Origin: Gemmatimonadota bacterium
GTDB lineage: Bacteria; Gemmatimonadota; Gemmatimonadetes; Gemmatimonadales; GWC2-71-9
DNA length: 42,998 bases
NCBI GenBank assembly: GCA_003221035.1
Contig: QHUB01000034.1
Coordinates: 1-42,998, forward strand
Direction of reading: 5' to 3'
Shown here: in pieces, positions 8,108-16,596 of the stretch
Numbering within the stretch: position 1 is the first letter of the stretch
Layout of the letters: every line of letters starts with the position of its first letter
Made by a program: the position numbers and the translations under genes
Notes under the pieces: generated by a model
Database searches by the model: none
Told to the model about the DNA's origin: nothing
What the model saw: only the letters and a program-made list of their open reading frames with translations

Positions 8108-8425
8108 ATGTCATACGCCATTTTCACCAGCGGCGGCCAACAATTCCGCGCCGAGCCGGGCCTTACCATCAAGGTCCCGCTGCTCGATGCGAAGCCGGGG
8201 GATGAGGTCTCGTTCGATCAGGTCCTCGTCGCCTCGGACGGCAAGAGCGTCCAGACGGGCGCCCCGCGCGTAAAAGGCGCGATGGTCACGGCCGAAGTCG
8301 TGCGCCACGGCAAGGGCAAGAAGGTCCGGATCTTTCGGTTTGCGCGCCGCACGGGCTATCGGCGCCACGCGGGACACCGGCAGGACTTCACCGAAATCAA
8401 GATCGCCGGCGTGAAGGTCGGCTGA
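8108..8425 (+). CDS. rplU: 50S ribosomal protein L21
   Basis: A 105-aa protein, the normal length for bL21, a 23S rRNA-binding large-subunit protein. The N-terminus [18 protein letters not shown] is the family opening, and the C-terminal part has the conserved [11 protein letters not shown] and [16 protein letters not shown] that fit the L21 signature. It is followed after 7 bp by rpmA, the near-universal rplU-rpmA pair. In many bacteria the GTPase Obg follows; here it does not, because the run ends in a strong terminator and a convergent gene. Confidence 0.98.
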   Translation: MSYAIFTSGGQQFRAEPGLTIKVPLLDAKPGDEVSFDQVLVASDGKSVQTGAPRVKGAMVTAEVVRHGKGKKVRIFRFARRTGYRRHAGHRQDFTEIKIAGVKVG

Positions 8426-8432
8426 GGATAGC

Positions 8433-8708
8433 ATGGCTCATAAGAAGGGCGTCGGCTCCTCGCGCAACGGGCGCGACTCGAATCCGAAATACCTCGGCGT
8501 GAAGCGCTTCGGCGGGGAATTCGTCCGCGCCGGCACGATCATCGTGATTCAGCGCGGCACCAAGTTCCATCCCGGCAAGAACGTCCGGCGCGCCTCGAAC
8601 GACACGCTGTTCACCACGATCGACGGTCAGGTGAAATTCGAGCACAAGAACAAGCAGCGCTTTCAGGTGAGCGTGTATCCGCTGGCGGTAGAATCGGCAG
8701 CGAAGTAA
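8433..8708 (+). CDS. rpmA: 50S ribosomal protein L27
   Basis: A 91-aa bL27. The N-terminus [20 protein letters not shown] is the family motif; this tail reaches toward the peptidyl-transferase centre. There is no extra N-terminal leader of the Firmicutes type that needs proteolytic removal. [13 protein letters not shown]-type core residues (here [18 protein letters not shown]) follow. GAGGA lies 6 nt before the ATG. A hairpin with five U residues follows at 8737-8763. Confidence 0.98.
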   Translation: MAHKKGVGSSRNGRDSNPKYLGVKRFGGEFVRAGTIIVIQRGTKFHPGKNVRRASNDTLFTTIDGQVKFEHKNKQRFQVSVYPLAVESAAK

Positions 8709-8709
8709 G

Positions 8710-8804
8710 ACGGCGGCGAAGGGGCGGCGAAAGAGGCGGCGGCGAGACATCGCCGCCGTTTTTGTTCGCCGCCGATTTATTCGCCGCCGCTTGTTCTCGC
8801 CGCC
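8710..8804. repeat. Inverted array of GGCGGCGAA units downstream of rpmA
   Basis: Three copies of a GGCGGCGA-type unit (8711-8745) face four copies of the reverse complement TCGCCGCC (8750-8804). The innermost pair forms the terminator at 8737-8763. The outer right unit abuts the stop codon of the convergent amidohydrolase gene (8805). The layout, short G-rich tandem units followed by the same units inverted, repeats that of the S23-type element but without a gene in the middle. Confidence 0.7.
8737..8763 (+). terminator. Rho-independent terminator after rpmA
   Basis: A 9-bp perfect stem (CGGCGGCGA with TCGCCGCCG), a GACA tetraloop, then TTTTT at 8759-8763. It ends the rplU-rpmA transcript before the convergent amidohydrolase gene. 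Confidence 0.85.
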
Positions 8805-10013
8805 CTAGTATTTCGGCGGCAACGTCCGATATCGCTCCAGCAACTCCGTCTGCCTGCTCCGCAGCGGGATGTCTCGCCCCCGAATAAATACGTGATCGAC
8901 GCCGGTCGAGAACTCGAACGGATCTCCCGTCCAAACGACCACGTTCGCGATTTTCCCGGCTTCGAGCGATCCATAACGGTCAGCAACCCCAAAAATCTCG
9001 GCCGGCGTGAGTGTGACCGCCCTGAGCGCCTGATCCCACGTCATGCCGCTCGCCACTGCATTGCCAGCCTCCTGCCGCAGGTCTCGCGTATTCTCGGTCG
9101 CGGTCTCCATGAGCGCGATCTTCACCCCCCCCTTGGCGAGCAGCGGCGCGTTCTCGTACCGGATGCCGAGCGCGTCATAGCTCGGGATGTTGTCGAGCGG
9201 CTCGACGAGGACCGGAACTCCGGCCGCGGCGATCTCGTCGGGAATCATCCACCCCTCGGCCACACCCGCAAGAATCAGTTTGAGCTTGTATTCTTTCGCG
9301 ATCCGCAGCGCCGTCTCGATATCGCTGCGCCGATTCGCAATCACCAAAAGCGGCAGCTCGCCGCGCAAGACCGGCTGCAGCGCTTCGAGGTCGGCCGCAC
9401 TGGCCGACAGGTTCTGAATTTGATTCCGGCGGAAGTCGGCGCGCCGGGTGCCGTATTCACGGGCATCGTTCAACACCTGGCGCAGCCGTTGCGCCACGCC
9501 TGCCCGCGAGCCGCCACCGGCATCTTTGGAGCCTTCACTCAGGTCGGCCACCATCGCCGCCGGCGACTTCACTCGCATCGCCTCGATCGTCCTGCCGTCG
9601 AGATCGATCAGAACCGCCTGGCCCAAGATCAGACTGCCGTTCGGGACGGCGAGCGTGGTCGTGATGCCCTCGATGCGGTTGACGGCGATCAAGGTCGAGG
9701 CGGGATTGATGCCCTCGAGCACGTTGAAGGACGCGGCCACCGGGTCGCCGGATACCGATGACTCGTTCGTGTTGTTCACCGCACTGATTTCACGCAGGCC
9801 CATCTGGCCGGCGCCGTCGAGGAATCCGGGCGTCACCCATTTGCCCGATGCGTCGATCCGCGTGGCTCCCGCCGGCACGGCGACGCTGGTCCCGACGGCC
9901 GCGATGCGACCATCACGAATCAGCACGGTCGCATTCTCGATCTTGGGGCCGGAGACCGGATAGACCGTGCCGCCGGTGATCGCGATCGTCTGAGCAAGCA
10001 GGAAGGCAATCAT
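8805..10013 (-). CDS. Amidohydrolase-family protein lacking the metal-binding HxH
   Basis: A 402-aa member of the amidohydrolase superfamily in the imidazolonepropionase/D-aminoacylase-like group. The N-terminal beta-sandwich strand and GKWVTPGFLDG are present, and the C-terminus has the family LTPAEIFGVADRYGSLEAGK and VVVWTGDPFE. In place of the HSHLG metal motif it has GAGQMGL, and other expected metal His residues are also missing, so it is probably not a standard metallohydrolase. The short hydrophobic N-terminus MIAFLLAQTIA may be an export signal. It overlaps the upstream intact amidohydrolase gene by 4 bp (ATGA), which implies translational coupling and perhaps a heteromeric complex. 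It is the last gene of the long minus-strand operon. Confidence 0.85.
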   Translation of the reverse strand: MIAFLLAQTIAITGGTVYPVSGPKIENATVLIRDGRIAAVGTSVAVPAGATRIDASGKWVTPGFLDGAGQMGLREISAVNNTNESSVSGDPVAASFNVLEGINPASTLIAVNRIEGITTTLAVPNGSLILGQAVLIDLDGRTIEAMRVKSPAAMVADLSEGSKDAGGGSRAGVAQRLRQVLNDAREYGTRRADFRRNQIQNLSASAADLEALQPVLRGELPLLVIANRRSDIETALRIAKEYKLKLILAGVAEGWMIPDEIAAAGVPVLVEPLDNIPSYDALGIRYENAPLLAKGGVKIALMETATENTRDLRQEAGNAVASGMTWDQALRAVTLTPAEIFGVADRYGSLEAGKIANVVVWTGDPFEFSTGVDHVFIRGRDIPLRSRQTELLERYRTLPPKY

Positions 10014-11434
10014 TGCCGCGGTCCCCCCTGTCCGAGCGTGAAGTCCGTCTTGGGCTGGTGCGTGGGATCGTTGCGGTCATAGACCAGCCAACCGTCGTTG
10101 TAGACCTGGACCGCGCGCGCATACACCGACAGCGGATCGCCCGACCAGAGCACGACATCGGCCATCTTCCCCGGCTCGAGCGTCCCGACGATCGAATCAA
10201 GCCCGAGGATCCACGCCGGGTTGGCGGTGAACCAGCGCACCGCTTGATCGCGGGTGATGGGAATGCCGGCACGGCGGCCCGCATACATCGCTTTCGCCGC
10301 TTCCTGATTGAGCCGCTGGATGCCGCCGGGATCGTCTGAGTGAATGTCGGCCTTCGCGCCGGCTTGCTCGACGAGCGCGGCATTCTCGTGAATTCCGTCC
10401 ATCGCTTCTTCCTTGAAGCCCCACCAGTCCGACCACATGGCGGCGGCAGTGCCGTCGCGCGCCAGCAGGTCGGCGATTTTGTACGCTTCCACCGCGTGGT
10501 GGAACGCGCGGATCTTGAAGCCGAACTCCCTGGCGAGATCGAGCATCTGGGCCATCTCGTCCGCGCGATAGCAGTGGTTCTGCACGTAGATGTTGCCGCG
10601 CAGCACCTCCGCCAGCGTTTCGTTGCGAAGGTTGCGCTCCGGTGGATCGCCCTGGTGATCCTTGTCCCACTTGTCCCACTTCTGGCGATAGCCTTGAGCC
10701 GCGATGAACGCCTCGCGATAGCCCGCCATGTTGCCCATGCGCGTCGACGGACCGCCGCGCTGGCCGTATACGCGCTTGGGATTCTCGCCGCACGCCATCT
10801 TCAGGCCGTAATGCGCACCGGGGAACTTCATTTCCTGGACGGTGCGGGCCGGGATCAATTTGAGCACGGCGCTGCGCCCGCCGATGAGATTCGCCGATCC
10901 GGGCAGCGCCTGAATCGTCGTCACCCCCCCCTCGATGGCCAGCGGGATCTGCGGATCCTGCGGCCAGAAGGAGTGCTCCGCCCACACCTCGGCGGTGACC
11001 GGCCGCGTTGCCTCGTTGCCGTCTGACTCCGCAAACGTCCCGGGCGCGGCATACACGCCGAGATGCGAGTGCACGTCGATGACGCCCGGCGTCACCCACT
11101 TGCCCGTGCCGTCCACCACCGTCGCGTCACTCGGCGCCTGGACGTTCGTGCCGACGGCGACGATGCGACCATCCTTGAACAGGATCGAGCCGCCCTGAAT
11201 CTCCTGACCCGCGGCCGTCATGATGGTCGCGTTGCGGATCAGCACAGGCGGGTTCGGGTGACGCGTGTACGTGGAGGGATACTGCGAGCCGATTCTGCCC
11301 GATGTGTCCTGCGTCGCCGGCTTCGCGGCAGTTGTCGCAGGACTGGGACTCCCGCTTGTTCGTGCGGTTCCCGACGCGCAACCTGCCGCGACAAGGACCG
11401 CGAGGACCGGTGCTATCGACCGCCGCATTATCAT
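10010..11434 (-). CDS. Amidohydrolase, exported lipoprotein
   Basis: A 474-aa amidohydrolase with intact metal motifs. A signal peptide ends in the lipobox VAAGC with Cys19 (19th codon from the first ATG), so it should be lipid-anchored in the envelope. The beta-sandwich is followed by VTPGVIDVHSHLG with His122 and His124. FHHAVEAY and the metal-ligand aspartate region HSDDPGG follow, and the C-terminal GTLEPGKMADVVLWSGDPL closes the fold. Related enzymes hydrolyse cyclic amides, N-acyl amino acids or dipeptides; the substrate here cannot be assigned. GGGGGA lies 5 nt before the ATG at 11434; an ATG two codons later is also possible. It lies 6 bp after an M16 gene and overlaps the degenerate amidohydrolase gene by ATGA. 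Confidence 0.92.
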   Translation of the reverse strand: MIMRRSIAPVLAVLVAAGCASGTARTSGSPSPATTAAKPATQDTSGRIGSQYPSTYTRHPNPPVLIRNATIMTAAGQEIQGGSILFKDGRIVAVGTNVQAPSDATVVDGTGKWVTPGVIDVHSHLGVYAAPGTFAESDGNEATRPVTAEVWAEHSFWPQDPQIPLAIEGGVTTIQALPGSANLIGGRSAVLKLIPARTVQEMKFPGAHYGLKMACGENPKRVYGQRGGPSTRMGNMAGYREAFIAAQGYRQKWDKWDKDHQGDPPERNLRNETLAEVLRGNIYVQNHCYRADEMAQMLDLAREFGFKIRAFHHAVEAYKIADLLARDGTAAAMWSDWWGFKEEAMDGIHENAALVEQAGAKADIHSDDPGGIQRLNQEAAKAMYAGRRAGIPITRDQAVRWFTANPAWILGLDSIVGTLEPGKMADVVLWSGDPLSVYARAVQVYNDGWLVYDRNDPTHQPKTDFTLGQGGPRQ

Positions 11435-11440
11435 GTCCCC

Positions 11441-13540
11441 CTATTTCACGAGTTCAAACACGATCGGCGCGCCGGTCGGCGCGATGCGCACGAGCCGCCG
11501 CGGCGTCTGCTGCGTCACATGCATGACAACCGGCAACTGCATCCCGGCGATCTCCAGCCGGTAGGACGGAAGATTGCCCGCGGGCACCTGGACGGTCTCC
11601 AGGCCCGCCACTTTCACCGTCACCACCTTGGTCGTGCCCTCGCCCGACGAGAAGACGTTCAGGTTGAATGTCTTTCCGACTGCGAGGGGCAGGGCGGGCA
11701 CGAGCAGCGGCAACGTATTGTCGTCGATCGTCCCCACGGCAATGGTGGTGTCCACTGTGATCGACTTGACGGTGCTGCCCGGCCGCGGCGTCTGGCTCGT
11801 GCCCTTCACGCGTCCATCGCTGTAGGTCAGGTGAATCTCCGCGTGCTGGCCTTGGACGGTGCTCGTCTGGTCCGTGTGCCGCGGCGATAGGTCGCTGTTC
11901 AAGACCACGGTCGACTGCTGTTGGAACGGGCCGATCGTCGTGGATTCCGTATAGGAGATCGAGTCGCCCGTCACGGTGATCGCGCCGGTCTGCGCGCCGA
12001 AGACCTGGCCTTGCACCAGTGCCTGGAAGCTGTCACTCCGCGCGACGATCTGGCTTTTGTCGAACGCGACCGGCCCGCCGGTGGGATTGAGCTGCGCCGG
12101 ATCGATCCGGTTGCCCTCGATATCCACGATGCGCACCGCCGCGATCGGCTTCAGCTTGTCGTACAGCGACTTGGCGTCACCGACCACGACGATCGTCAGG
12201 TTATCGCGGCGGATCGTGCGCTGAGCCGCGGATCGTGCGCGCGTGGGCGTCACGGCGGACAAACGGTCGCGGTAGGTCTGCACATAGTTCGAGCCGAGGC
12301 CCAGGAGCCGGGCCGTCGACACGACCTGCGCGATCTGGCTCGGCGTCTCGATCGTCAGCGGGAACGACCCGACGAGAAACCCCTTCGCGGCGTTCAGCTC
12401 GCTGTCGGGAATCGTCTCGGTGCGAACGCGGTCAATTTGATGCAGCAGCTCGACCAGCGCGCTGTCCGTGACCTCGGTTCGCCCTTCGAACGTCGCCTGC
12501 CAGTAGCCCAGGCCGCGGTTGCGGCGCAGGCCGGCATAGGACCCGTAGGTCCAGCTTTTCTGCTCGCGCAAGATCGTGAACAGACGCGAGTCCGAGCCGC
12601 CGCCCAGCACCTGCGTCGCGATACGCGCCGGATAGTAGGTGCTGTCAGTCGGGAGGAACGTCGTGTTCCCGATCACAATGTTCGACTGCACGGAGCCCGG
12701 GCGATTGACGAGCAGGATGTCCGTGCTGCGCTTGGTCGGCGCGGCAGGGAAGGCGGTCGCCGCCGGCGCAGCGCCCGTCCACGTGCCGAAGGCTCTCGTC
12801 GCGAGCTCGCGCGCGCGCGCGAGCGTGATGTCGCCGGCCACGACGAGCAGCGCGCCGCTTGGGCGCAGCCGCCGCTGCGCGAACCCGACGACGTCGTCAC
12901 GCGTGATCGCCTTGTACGAGGCGGCGCTGGTGCTGCGTCCGTACGGATTACGGCCGAAGAGCTCCTTCTGGAAGGCGCGCGCGGCCACATTGCCCGCCTG
13001 CGACAGCTCGACGTCGAGCGATGACAGGGACCGCGTGCGCGTGAGCTCGAGCTCCTCCCGCGGATACGTCGCGCGGCGCGTGACGTCGCCGAGCAGCGTG
13101 AATGCGAGATCGGCATGATCGCTGAGCCCGTCGGTCGAGATTGTGAGGAAATCGCCACCGGCACTCGCGCCGATGCTACCGCCTGCACCCTCGATGGTCG
13201 AAGCGATCTGCTCCGCATCGCGCGTCGGCGTCCCCTTGGTCAAGAGGTCGGCCACGAAGTCCGCGACACCCTCCTTGCCCGCGGGATCGTAAATGCTCCC
13301 GGCGCGGAAGCTCAGGCTGAGCGCTAGCGTCGGCTGCTCATGGTTCTCGACGAGCAGCAATGTCATGCCGTTGGGCAACGCGACCTGCTGGAACGGTGGA
13401 AAGCGCACGGGATGCAGCTTCTCCGCCACCGGCGGCCGGCTGGGGAAGGAATCCTGCGCGGAAAGGTGGAGTACCGGTACGCACAGCACGGTCAGGACAA
13501 ACAGCCCGACCCTCAGTCCGTCCGACCGTCTCGCCGTCAT
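11441..13540 (-). CDS. M16-family peptidase homologue, catalytically inactive, with extra C-terminal domain
   Basis: A 699-aa exported protein (signal peptide ending near LHLSAQ). Residues ~45-450 form the two M16 repeats. Where an active enzyme has HxxEH this one has VADFV, so zinc binding is lost. It keeps the motif KSWTYGSYAGLRR, similar to the Arg/Tyr segment that non-catalytic M16 subunits use for substrate binding. The last ~240 residues are a beta-rich extension (from about KSQIVARSDS) with no M16 similarity; it resembles DUF3108-type domains, a weak call. The gene overlaps the active M16 gene upstream by ATGA (13537-13540). The known family pattern is an active/inactive heterodimer, as in mitochondrial processing peptidase. 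Confidence 0.92.
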   Translation of the reverse strand: MTARRSDGLRVGLFVLTVLCVPVLHLSAQDSFPSRPPVAEKLHPVRFPPFQQVALPNGMTLLLVENHEQPTLALSLSFRAGSIYDPAGKEGVADFVADLLTKGTPTRDAEQIASTIEGAGGSIGASAGGDFLTISTDGLSDHADLAFTLLGDVTRRATYPREELELTRTRSLSSLDVELSQAGNVAARAFQKELFGRNPYGRSTSAASYKAITRDDVVGFAQRRLRPSGALLVVAGDITLARARELATRAFGTWTGAAPAATAFPAAPTKRSTDILLVNRPGSVQSNIVIGNTTFLPTDSTYYPARIATQVLGGGSDSRLFTILREQKSWTYGSYAGLRRNRGLGYWQATFEGRTEVTDSALVELLHQIDRVRTETIPDSELNAAKGFLVGSFPLTIETPSQIAQVVSTARLLGLGSNYVQTYRDRLSAVTPTRARSAAQRTIRRDNLTIVVVGDAKSLYDKLKPIAAVRIVDIEGNRIDPAQLNPTGGPVAFDKSQIVARSDSFQALVQGQVFGAQTGAITVTGDSISYTESTTIGPFQQQSTVVLNSDLSPRHTDQTSTVQGQHAEIHLTYSDGRVKGTSQTPRPGSTVKSITVDTTIAVGTIDDNTLPLLVPALPLAVGKTFNLNVFSSGEGTTKVVTVKVAGLETVQVPAGNLPSYRLEIAGMQLPVVMHVTQQTPRRLVRIAPTGAPIVFELVK

Positions 13541-14883
13541 TGGGCACCTCCCGGACCTGCTCGCACAATCAGGAGCGTCAGGTTCGCAGGCGTGAGATAG
13601 GTCGCCGCCACGCGCTTCACGTCATCACTCGTCACGGCCAGCATCTTGTCGAGATCGGTATTGATCTCGTCGATCGAGTCATGGAACGTCTTGTAGTGGT
13701 GCAGCTCCTCCGCTGTGCCCAAGGTTGTCTCGCGATTCGAAATGAAGCCCGCCCGCACCGCGTTCTTGGCCTTCTCGAGCTCCGCGGCCGCGATGCCGTT
13801 CGCCCGGATGGTGTCGAGCTGAGTGCTGAGCAGGGAGTCGAGCCGGTCGGAGGAGACCCCTTGATTCACGATCCCGTACACGGCGAACACGCCGGGCCCA
13901 TTGCGCGAGCCGTAGGGGTTCATGACCGTGCCGGTGCCGAGCGCCGCCTTGTCATGCCGGACGACTGAGACGTTCAGTCGTGAGCTTTCGCCCTGACCCA
14001 GAATGATGTTGAGGATTTCCAGGGCGGGCGTATCGGCATGGCGATGCTCCGGGATGCGGTACAACCGCATCACCAGGTCGAGGTTCGCCTGGGCGTCGTG
14101 GACCTCGCGCCGCACCGGTCCCTTGGCAGCGGCGATGTTGCTCTCGCAGCGCGGCGCTTCCGGCGCCGGGTGACTCGGCACGCCGGCGAAATACTGGTTC
14201 ACGAGCCGCCGCAGCTCGCTCTGGTTGAAGTCGCCCACCACCACCAGCGTCGCGTTGTTGGGCGCGTAGTAGGTGTCGAAGAACGCCTGCACGTCCGGCG
14301 CCGCGGCGGAGTCGAGATCGGCCATCGAACCGATCACCGTGTGCGCGTAGGGGAAGCAGCTCGTGCTGTCGAACGGCCACGTCAATCCATCCGTGAACGC
14401 CGCGGCGTAGGGCTGATTGTCCACGCGCAGCCGGCGTTCTTCCTTCACCGCCTGCCGCTGGTTCTCGAACTTATCTTCCGTGATCGCGAGCGAGCGCATG
14501 CGGTCAGCCTCGAGCCAGAGCGCCAGGTTGAGCCGGTTGGACGGCACCGTCTCCCAGTAGTTCGTGCGATCTTCCGCGGTGCTGCCGTTGTAGTTGCCGC
14601 CGGCGCGCTCGATCAGCTGCGCGTGCTCGGATTTCTTCACGTGCGCCGACCCCTCGAACATCATGTGCTCGAACAGGTGCGCGAAGCCCGAGCGGCCGGG
14701 CCGCTCGTTGCGCGAGCCGACCTCGTACCACATGTCCACCGACACGATCGGCGTCGAGTGATCCTCGGAATAAATGACGCGCAGGCCGTTGGGAAGGGTG
14801 AACTGTTCGAAGGCGATATGTCCCGCTTGTTGCGCCGCCAGCGTTGCAGGCAGCAGCGAGAGCAGGGCGAGCAGTCTACGCAT
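13537..14883 (-). CDS. M16-family zinc metallopeptidase, active subunit
   Basis: A 448-aa pitrilysin/processing-peptidase type protein. A signal peptide (MRRLLALLSLLPATLAAQQ) sends it to the periplasm. The inverted zinc motif is intact: HLFEH in SGFAHLFEHMMFEGSAH, with the third ligand glutamate in NQRQAVKEERR. Two M16 repeats follow, the second with FNQSELRRLVNQYF. M16 peptidases cut small peptides in a closed chamber. It begins 8 bp inside the end of the amidohydrolase-2 gene and overlaps the inactive partner by 4 bp. Strict coupling suggests equal production of both subunits. Confidence 0.94.
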   Translation of the reverse strand: MRRLLALLSLLPATLAAQQAGHIAFEQFTLPNGLRVIYSEDHSTPIVSVDMWYEVGSRNERPGRSGFAHLFEHMMFEGSAHVKKSEHAQLIERAGGNYNGSTAEDRTNYWETVPSNRLNLALWLEADRMRSLAITEDKFENQRQAVKEERRLRVDNQPYAAAFTDGLTWPFDSTSCFPYAHTVIGSMADLDSAAAPDVQAFFDTYYAPNNATLVVVGDFNQSELRRLVNQYFAGVPSHPAPEAPRCESNIAAAKGPVRREVHDAQANLDLVMRLYRIPEHRHADTPALEILNIILGQGESSRLNVSVVRHDKAALGTGTVMNPYGSRNGPGVFAVYGIVNQGVSSDRLDSLLSTQLDTIRANGIAAAELEKAKNAVRAGFISNRETTLGTAEELHHYKTFHDSIDEINTDLDKMLAVTSDDVKRVAATYLTPANLTLLIVRAGPGGAQ

Positions 14884-15745
14884 GGGTCCGCGACTCCATC
14901 GGAAAGAGCGCCAGCGCGTTGGTTTCGAGGATGGCCTGTTGCTGCTCGGGCGCGAGCGGCAGGGCCAGGAATTGATCGATGTTTTGCCGCAGGTCCTTCA
15001 CCCCGGGGCTCGGCCAGTCCGTGCCCCAGAGCACGCGGTCCCCAACCTCCGCCAGGCGGGGAAAGTACTCGAGCAATTTGCCGGGCGGAATGCCCGAGAC
15101 ATCCAGCCTGACTTGCCTATGACGTCGGAGGATGAAAAACGCTTCTTCCATGTACAGCGGCCGGCCGCCGTGCGCCATCACGAGCCGGAGATCGGGAAAA
15201 TCGATCGCGACATCATCGAGCTCCATCGGATTGCCGTACTTCGAGCGCGCGCCCGGGAAAATGGAGGTACCGGTGTGGACCATCACGGGGAGCCCGCGCT
15301 CCTCGCAGCGGCGGTAGATCTTGCCGAGCGCGGCGAGGCCGTCGGTGTAGGCGTTCGCGGGGAAGGCCTGGTGCGGCGGATGGATCTTGATCAGTTGAAT
15401 CCCGAGATCGATCAAGCGGTCCACGTCGCCCGTGGGATCCTTCGTGAAACGCGCGTGCACGCCGCCGTAGGGGATCAGGCGCTCGGGATTGGCCTGCGCG
15501 TATGTGGCGGCGAAGGCATTGGTCGAGTCGTCGAACCCCATGATGTCGGGGCTTGGATAGTTCACGAGGCCGACGCGCCACACGCGCGAGCGATCCATCA
15601 CCTCGAGCAGCGCGCGCGGATCGTCCATCATCGAGATCAGCAGCTCCCAATGATCCTCTTTGCCCTTGCGCATCGCTTCCTGCACGGTGGGCTTGAGTTG
15701 CCACCAGGGCTGGATGTGGATGTGGACGTCGGTGATGCGGCTCAA
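14876..15745 (-). CDS. Amidohydrolase_2-type metal-dependent hydrolase (ACMSD-like TIM barrel)
   Basis: A 289-aa cytoplasmic TIM-barrel enzyme. Metal residues of the amidohydrolase-2 family are present: DVHIHIQPWW at the N-terminus, MVHTGTS and MAHGGRPL in the middle, and GTDWPSPG near the end. The family includes decarboxylases (ACMSD, gamma-resorcylate) and hydrolases such as 4-sulfomuconolactonase acting on aromatic breakdown products. That makes it a reasonable candidate for an unassigned step in the aromatic-CoA route of this operon, though this is inference. The start is TTG at 15745, overlapping the stop of the dehydrogenase gene (TTGA). Confidence 0.88.
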   Translation of the reverse strand: MSRITDVHIHIQPWWQLKPTVQEAMRKGKEDHWELLISMMDDPRALLEVMDRSRVWRVGLVNYPSPDIMGFDDSTNAFAATYAQANPERLIPYGGVHARFTKDPTGDVDRLIDLGIQLIKIHPPHQAFPANAYTDGLAALGKIYRRCEERGLPVMVHTGTSIFPGARSKYGNPMELDDVAIDFPDLRLVMAHGGRPLYMEEAFFILRRHRQVRLDVSGIPPGKLLEYFPRLAEVGDRVLWGTDWPSPGVKDLRQNIDQFLALPLAPEQQQAILETNALALFPMESRTHA

Positions 15746-16596
15746 TCGCTCCAGGTATAGAACCCCTTTCCCGTCTTCTTCCCGAGCTCGCCCTGCTTCA
15801 CTTTGTCCCTGAGAATCCTGGGCGGCTCGTACTGCGACTTCCCCAGCGTCTTGTACAAGTACTCGGCGATCGCCAGCCGCACATCGAGCCCGACCAGGTC
15901 GGTGAGCTTGAGCGGGCCCATCGGGTGGTTGTAGCCCAGCTCCATCGCCTTGTCGATGTCCTCCGCGCTGGCCACGTCCTGCTCGAGCATCCGCATCGCT
16001 TCGAGGCCGAGCACTACGCCGAGCCGGCTCGATGCGAAGCCCGGCGAGTCGCGCACCACGATCGGCTCCTTGCCCAATTGCCGCGCGAACGCGACGGCGC
16101 GCTCAGCCGCCGGCAGGCTGGCCGCACCGTGCGTGACGACCTCGACCAGCTTCATGACGTGCACGGGATTGAAGAAATGCATGCCGACCAGTCGCGCGGG
16201 CTGGGCCAGCGTCGCGGCGATGGCGGCGATCGACAGCGAAGACGTGTTCGAAGCGAGCAGCGCGTCGGGCGGGGCGGTGCGTTCGACATCGATGAACAGT
16301 CGTTGCTTGACCGCGAGATCCTCCACCACGGCTTCAATGATCACATCGGCGTCCCCCAGCGCAGGGCGGAGCTCCGGTTCCGTCGCGACCCTGGCCCGTA
16401 CCGCCGCGCGCTCCGCGCCGGTCAGCTTGCCGCGCTTGACGCCACCCTCGAGCAGGCCGTCGATCTTGGCGAGTGCCGCGGGAAGCGAATCGGCTCGCGC
16501 GTCAGTGATCCGCACGTCGCAGCCGGCGAGCGCCGCGGCGTAGGCGATGCCGTGGCCCATGGTGCCGGCGCCGATGACCGCGACGCGCGACCTCAT
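15742..16596 (-). CDS. 3-hydroxyacyl-CoA dehydrogenase (PaaH/Hbd-like)
   Basis: A 284-aa NAD-dependent enzyme that would oxidise a 3-hydroxyacyl-CoA (3-hydroxyadipyl-CoA in the phenylacetate route) to the 3-oxoacyl-CoA. The Rossmann motif GAGTMGHG is at residues 9-16. The catalytic segment LVGMHFFNPVHVMKLVEVV contains the active-site His, and VEDLAVKQRLF and NTSSLSI are conserved. The helical domain ends in GELGKKTGKGFYTW, which is typical. I chose ATG 16596 because the Rossmann strand begins there and it forms an ATGA overlap with the stop of the phosphodiesterase gene. The longer open frame upstream is only out-of-frame phosphodiesterase sequence. Confidence 0.95.
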   Translation of the reverse strand: MRSRVAVIGAGTMGHGIAYAAALAGCDVRITDARADSLPAALAKIDGLLEGGVKRGKLTGAERAAVRARVATEPELRPALGDADVIIEAVVEDLAVKQRLFIDVERTAPPDALLASNTSSLSIAAIAATLAQPARLVGMHFFNPVHVMKLVEVVTHGAASLPAAERAVAFARQLGKEPIVVRDSPGFASSRLGVVLGLEAMRMLEQDVASAEDIDKAMELGYNHPMGPLKLTDLVGLDVRLAIAEYLYKTLGKSQYEPPRILRDKVKQGELGKKTGKGFYTWSD

